Shown here piece by piece: positions 59,437 to 64,000 of a stretch of 64,000 nt of DNA (within the stretch, counting starts at the first letter, position 1; the number at the start of each line of letters is the position of its first letter). Below the pieces are notes generated by a model. The model worked only from the letters and a program-made list of their open reading frames with translations. It had not been told where the DNA came from and searched no databases. Source of the stretch: Acanthosepion lycidas. Taxonomy: Eukaryota > Mollusca > Cephalopoda > Sepiida > Sepiidae. Position numbers and translations under genes: made by a program. The DNA is taken from the NCBI GenBank assembly GCA_963932145.1, contig OZ010599.1, forward strand, positions 49,823,287-49,887,286, read 5' to 3'.

Positions 59437-60720
59437 TCAGTCTGGTAAATTCGCCAAGCCCCTTGTCATTGAGAGGCAGCTGATTCCAAGCCAATCGCCA
59501 GGTAAGTGAAAACTCAGGGTTACTGAGATAATCTGCAGCTGGCCCCCAAGACCAGTAAGAGCGAAATTCATCCTCCGACAAGCCAAGATCCTCACATAGA
59601 GAATCCTTCGCGACCTCCTCCACGAACAAATAATAGAAGACCTTCTTAGGCCGAGAAAGGTCACTGGACCGAGGAACAGCCAGCTAGGCTGACCGACACT
59701 CGCGAAGGAAATCCGATTGATCCCGGGGTTTATGATGGCGCTCAACCCACAAGATGGGGGAATAATGGTAAGGGAAGGGAACACGTCCCTAACAATCCCC
59801 GCCATAACCGAATCTTCTGTCAATGCGTGGTGTAGGAAAGCCAACCTCGAGGCACGTTTGTGGCTCTGCAAGTGTGGCATTCCCAGCCCCACCATGACAC
59901 GGACGTTGTGCACAGACTTGTCTGTCGACCCAATTCCCACGTCCCCTCCATAAAAGAGAGGAAGTACGGACAATCGATAAAGGACAAGAGGGAAAATGTA
60001 TGTAGCACACAGCTCCGCCCTGCCCTTCATGGACAACCTCTGTCGACGCCAAGTTTGACCGGCTGCATTGACCTTTGCTTGTACTTCAGACCAATTTTTC
60101 TCCAGCTGGAGGTTGGGTCCAAACCACACTCCAAGAATGCGGACAGGACCATCTGTCCAACTGAAGGGCCCCGGGAGATCGACCCCCTTCCAGGCACCAA
60201 ACCGCAAGCCGGATGACTTGTCACAGTTAATCTTGGCCCCTGTCACCTTCTTGTACCGATCAAGCGCCTTCAGTACCACCTCAATGTTGCTGCGGGACGA
60301 CACGAAAGCAGATACATCATCGATGTATGCAGAAACCCTGGCTCAAGCCCCTCCAGGAACAGCAATTCCATGTAGGGCCGGACTGCATGCCCTGTCCCTC
60401 AGCCGGCAAAGGAGAGGCTCCAACGCCAAAGCATAAAGACAGTGGGCAACCCTGCTGAACTGACCTAGACAGCGCAAAAGCACTCGACAGCTTCCCGTTC
60501 GCCTGTACCACAGCACTGGGGGAGCGATACAGTAGGCCAATCCAGCGACAGAAGTTGGGTGTGAATCCAGCGGCCTGCAGGACAGTAGCAAGGTAGCGAT
60601 GGTCAACCCTATGCCTTGGACTGATCCAAATTGATCAGCACGACCTCATCATCATCTTTTACTCCTTCTATGATCATGCAGGTTGCTCTGAATTGTTCGG
60701 CTCTTCACAGAGCAAGTCTG
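59437..60720 (-). pseudogene. Tx1-like LINE reverse transcriptase and thumb/connection
   Basis: In reverse: IEGVKDDDEVVLINLDQSKA (RT motif A, about 60600-60660), PNFCRWIGLLY-like, ANGKLSSAFALSRSVQQGCP, LYALALEPLLCRLRDRACSP, then VSAYIDDVSAFVSSRSNIEV with the catalytic YIDD intact (about 60305-60330). It continues open for 288 codons to 59437: DRYKKVTGAKINCDKSSGLR, LPGPFSWTDGPVRILGVWFG, RAELCATYIFPLVLYRLSVL and GLGMPHLQSHKRASRLAFLH. Upstream blocks are in two other frames, so at least two frameshifts lie between 60310 and 60620. The sequence matches proteins usually annotated as transposon TX1 149 kDa-like. Confidence 0.8.
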
Positions 60721-60752
60721 CTCTGGAACCAACAGAGACTCGGCAACCCGCA

Positions 60753-60767
60753 GCTAAGCTTGTCTTT
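60753..60767. repeat. target-site duplication of the Tx1-like LINE, right copy
   Basis: gctaagcttgtcttt, identical to 58373-58387. Confidence 0.85.
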
Positions 60768-61595
60768 GTCCCACATTATTCTCAGTGACGAGTTATATAG
60801 GCTTTCTCTTGCACTTATGCAAATTAGACATATTAATTTGCCAGTGTCGCTACAATAGGATTTTCAAAGTTTTTGTCTTCTTCATTACTAATTATTCATT
60901 TTAAGAGTAAATGCCTTTATTTAATTTTTTCTTTATAATTATGAATTTTGTGACATATGTCCAGGAGATATATTTTGTGTTAAATTAGGTTAGTGATCAT
61001 TCCTTGTTGCTGGTACCATATAACTTGATAGGACCTGTCACTTGGAGAGAATGTCACTTTCAAATCATCTCCATTGACCTGAGAAATGCTATTAGTGGGA
61101 ATTACTCAGTATGGCCCTCTTATCAATATATTAAAGGGAAATGCTCATGTCTACTCTCATATGTTTGTTTTTTTCACTTTTAATTCTAGTTCTGAATTAA
61201 CCTTTTCAAATGTATTTTCTTTTTTAATATATATGTGAGTCAATGTAAATTGAAGTTTTTTCTCTACTTTTTTGTTTTTCTGTTTTGTGCATTTGATTTT
61301 ATGAAGGTTTTACATTTTGTAAATCATGATTGTTTGAAATAATATCTGTGTTTCTATCTTTATAAACCTTTGTGTCCTTGTGTAGCTTGATCATTCCCCC
61401 AATTTTTTTAAGTGTATATTTTCCATGTTCAATAACATCAACTTAATGCTTATGAAAACATATGTATTTATGTTAGTTTAAGTTACTGGTTTCTAAACTA
61501 AGCAAAATTGCACTTTCCTTAGAATGTTTAATTAAATTTAATGGAGTGATAGAGGAAAAGATGTTGGTTGAAGGATGGTAAGTACAAGAAATAAA
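60768..61595. other. AT-rich DNA, nothing recognised
   Basis: No gene or repeat border seen. Confidence 0.5.
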
Positions 61596-61598
61596 AAC

Positions 61599-61745
61599 AA
61601 AATAAGACAAGGACCTGTAAGATTTTCTCACAGATTCAGACTGGTAACATTAAAGGCCTAATCCAGAATGCAAATATTGTTCCTAAACTTTAGTGTTACC
61701 AGTCTCAGTTTGAGAGAAAGTCTTACAGGTCCTTGTCTCATTTTA
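61599..61745. mobile_element. MITE-like element with about 48-bp terminal inverted repeats
   Basis: The left end aaataagacaaggacctgtaag...actggtaac (61599-61648) is mirrored by gttaccagtctcagtttgag...gtctcattt (61695-61743) with few mismatches, around a spacer of about 46 bases. The superfamily is undetermined, because the target duplication is obscured by A/T-rich flanks. Confidence 0.75.
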
Positions 61746-61938
61746 TAGGAATTCATATCAGAATAATAATTTATTACAGGAATTAACTTTGTGGTATAAT
61801 TCCTGATAATCTAGGTTCATTTCTTCTAAACAGAAACAGGTTGAATAACGGAACTAACCAGGGAAAGTTTTAAAGATTAAACCCACTTTGTCTATGATAT
61901 TGTAAATTATTTAAAATCATTTTGATAGGATGATAGTT

Positions 61939-62275
61939 TTAAGGCTCACTCAAATTGATCATGATAAATTCCTCTTCCTTTGCTATAATTATGGTAGTTT
62001 GAACTAAGAAGAACTGGAAGAAAATATTCCTGTTTATATTCTTCTTCAATGTACTGTTTTCCTTCATGGCTCTCCACAATTTCCTATCTGTTGTAGCTCT
62101 TAACTCTTTCACTATCCTCCCACTCCCTATTTTGCCAACTAAGATTGTTATTTTACTTGCTGTTTCCCTCTTGCCTTCAATATGTCCTTTGAGCATCAAA
62201 TTCTCTAATTTTTCATTATGTGTCCTAAAAATTTCAACTGTCCTTTTTGTTTCCATTAGTTCACTCCTATTCCAC
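61939..62275 (-). pseudogene. family B LINE C-terminal tail (reverse strand)
   Basis: The reverse frame reads EKLENLMLKGHIEGKRETAS, GKIGSGRIVKELRATTDRKL and WRAMKEN. The G-H-I-E-G-K-R-x-x-G-R-Q-R block and the T-x-D-R-K-L-W-R-x-M end are those of the family seen at 6.9-7.6 kb and 44.4-45.5 kb. Only about 100 codons remain; the rest was lost by 5' truncation. Confidence 0.7.
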
Positions 62276-62289
62276 CCTGTCCAAAAGGG

Positions 62290-63615
62290 GGATATAAATA
62301 TAATAATTTAATTAAAATTCAAGTTTCAGCTGAATGTTTTGACTCATATTAAATCTGAATAGTGTGTTTATATATTTTTCTCTTTTACTGTCACCATTAA
62401 TTCAAGAATGGTCAAGGTATAAAAATTTTGTTAATTATATTAGGATGATTTCTTTAGATTATTTTTTTTCATTTCTCTTTAGATATACACAAGATTAGTA
62501 ATGATGGGTTTTTGACATTATAAATCTTACAAAAGAATCAGTGTAGAAAATGTTGGTAGTTACAAAAAATATTTAATTTATCTGATGATATGAAAGAGAA
62601 GTCTAACCTGAGAGTTTGCATTTTATAGTTTGGTTTGGTGGCAAACAACACTGTCGCTGACTTTAACTTTGGATTGGAGTTTTACAAGTCCTTCATTCTT
62701 GGTATTTAATTTTATTCCTAATAAGTGAAGGGCAATACAGGTGTATAAAAGATGTTAAATATTTGTTTGCTTGTCCTAAAAGCAAAGGGAAAATATAGTG
62801 TCAGACACATATAGTGTCAGACTTAAAAGGGAGCATCACAATATTTATAATTAGAACAGCTTCAATGTGAGAAGAGTCATTTAGAATAGACACACCCAGT
62901 AATTTGGATGTCTTTTTATGCACAACTTATTTCTGACAAGTCATGTGAGCTCCTCACAAAACTAAATTAAAGGCAGTAATAATATTCTTTAGACTTATTA
63001 GTCTCAGTTTTAAATATTATTCCAATGAAGACCAAAGGAATATAAAGTGTGATTGTTTAATGTTGCCATAATCTTGTTTTAAAAATAAATTGACTGCTTG
63101 AAGATTTTTTACAAATTAAATCAATTCTGTTAAACTCTTCTGTAATCAATATTTTCTTTAATCAATGAATATTTGGATGCTAGTAACATTCTAAGAACCA
63201 ATGTTGCTTTTTTTCATAAAGTAATAAATACAAATAATTCTATAAAAACATTTTTGAAACTCATGTACAACTATTGAAATAATGTTATGCAAATAAAAAT
63301 AATGAATTGGTATAAAATCAGGTTGTAGCTAAGATTAAAAAATCCTGGGAAAGATCAAAGTTGGTTGATGAGTAATGCTAATGGCAAAATAGAATAAATT
63401 GTTGCAATTAACTAGCTTAAAATAAAGGAATATTAAAAAATACCAAGCATAATAAATTAGAATTATAAATAAAAATTCATATATACTTAATAATTAAATC
63501 ATATCAGTTAATTGAGAAAACTAATGCTGGATAAAACTAATGAAAAGTAGAATATATAATGACTTCTAATGAAAATTTAGTCAGAGATATTGAGATTAAA
63601 CATAAGTCAGAAAAA
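62290..63615. other. AT-rich DNA, nothing recognised
   Basis: No gene or clear element border. It may include the 3' non-coding part of the Helitron that begins to its right, but no CTRR-type end with a hairpin was seen. Confidence 0.4.
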
Positions 63616-63619
63616 ATAT

Positions 63620-64000
63620 ATAGACTATTTCCGACTTTATGTCTGATATCTTTCAGTGTTCTAAAGCCTCAAATGCACCCTTGTGAGCCATAGTGCACTC
63701 ATCACTGACTATAAAGAAAGTCACCTGATTGGTTAGGTTTGTACTTGTATTTATGTTGCACTATGGATTGTCATTATAGACCAAGTCGTGTTTAAATGTT
63801 GAGTGAGCACTTCTTCCACTAGTAAGCAAAGTAGCTGCTATTCCAGATGATGCTACTGCTAAAGTCACTGTTCTTTGTACCCTAACTGAAGGTAAAAAAA
63901 GATTAGTTAGGAACGTTTTGCCAGTACCTCAAGGAGCACCCAAAAAGAAAATTCTTCAAGCAGAATTGTTGATTCTTAACATAATCTCATTGTATATGAC
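63620..64000 (-). pseudogene. Helitron RepHel helicase (PIF1-like) remnant, open at the window edge
   Basis: In reverse: FFLGAP(stop)GTGKTFLTNLF, the Walker A box of PIF1-like helicases with one Gly codon changed to TGA; then RTVTLAVASSGIAATLLTSG, RSAHSTFKHDL, and FIVSDECTMAHKGAFEALEH, shortened, which covers the Walker B position (normally DE), with an S before D. S-S-G-I-A-A-x-L-L and A-H-S-x-F are hallmarks of Helitron-encoded PIF1 helicases. One frame covers most of it, with two in-frame stops. The Rep nuclease part would lie beyond 64000. Confidence 0.8.

Larger units (their letters stand above)
58388..60752 (-). mobile_element. Tx1-like LINE, 5'-truncated, with target duplication
   Basis: Flanked by the same 15 bases, gctaagcttgtcttt (58373-58387 and 60753-60767), so both borders are secure. 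The reverse-strand coding part runs from inside RT to the ORF2 C-terminus, followed by about 600 bases of 3' sequence down to 58388. It is markedly GC-richer than its surroundings and is the best-preserved coding region of the window, which suggests a younger insertion than the other LINEs. The 5' end is cut within RT, as is common for LINE insertion. Confidence 0.85.

Noticed and set aside
59717..60436. Several forward frames of 78-122 codons
   Set aside because: They lie opposite the Tx1-like LINE, whose reverse-strand reading has clear RT motifs.

Overview
The window looks like AT-rich, non-coding nuclear DNA from an animal with a large, transposon-filled genome. I found no intact host gene, tRNA, rRNA or CRISPR. 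Almost everything that can be recognised is a decayed mobile element: at least four lineages of non-LTR retrotransposon (LINE), Ty3/Gypsy LTR elements, mariner, hAT, Merlin-like and Helitron relics, pogo- and MADE1-like MITEs, tRNA-derived SINEs and several foldback repeats. This mixture, with long poly-A/T and TA/TG microsatellite tracts, suits a lophotrochozoan such as a cephalopod mollusc. That is an inference; no marker gene settles the taxonomy.

Layout. 0-4 kb: a mariner-type MITE cut by the window edge, a promoter-like block, and a LINE (family A) that has lost its RT catalytic block. 5-6.3 kb: a hAT element with 8-bp target duplications and a remnant transposase C-terminus. 6.9-7.6 kb: LINE family B. 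11.06 kb: an 80-bp MADE1-like MITE. 13.1-20.9 kb: a nest. It holds an LTR, an apparent Gypsy leader, a LINE (family C) split into head-to-head halves as expected from twin priming, Gypsy gag and protease, the start of RT, a reversed family A LINE, then the rest of Gypsy RT and RNase H. 22.5 kb: a GC-rich, hairpin-rich insertion flanked by 20-bp repeats, not identified. 23.9-24.6 kb: a mariner relic interrupted by a pogo-like MITE. 24.6-33.1 kb: AT-rich sequence with nothing recognised. 33.15-36.1 kb: a compact Gypsy element with short LTRs. 36.7-37.9 kb: a second mariner transposase relic. 38-41.3 kb: foldbacks, a Merlin-like relic and two SINE copies, each preceded by an inverted piece of itself. 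44.4-45.5 kb and 61.9-62.3 kb: LINE B fragments. 49.5-50.3 kb: LINE family D. 55.4-56.0 kb: a solo LTR of the same family as the 13-kb LTR. 58.4-60.8 kb: a Tx1-like LINE with 15-bp target duplications and the longest open frame in the window. 63.6-64.0 kb: a Helitron PIF1-like helicase relic that runs off the edge.

The elements do not form a working system. All coding regions carry stops or frameshifts, so none should be active as they stand. The value of the window is as a record of insertion order: LINE into Gypsy, MITE into mariner, and SINE hairpins. I found no convincing new cellular system. The 22.5-kb structured insertion is the item I can least explain by known families.
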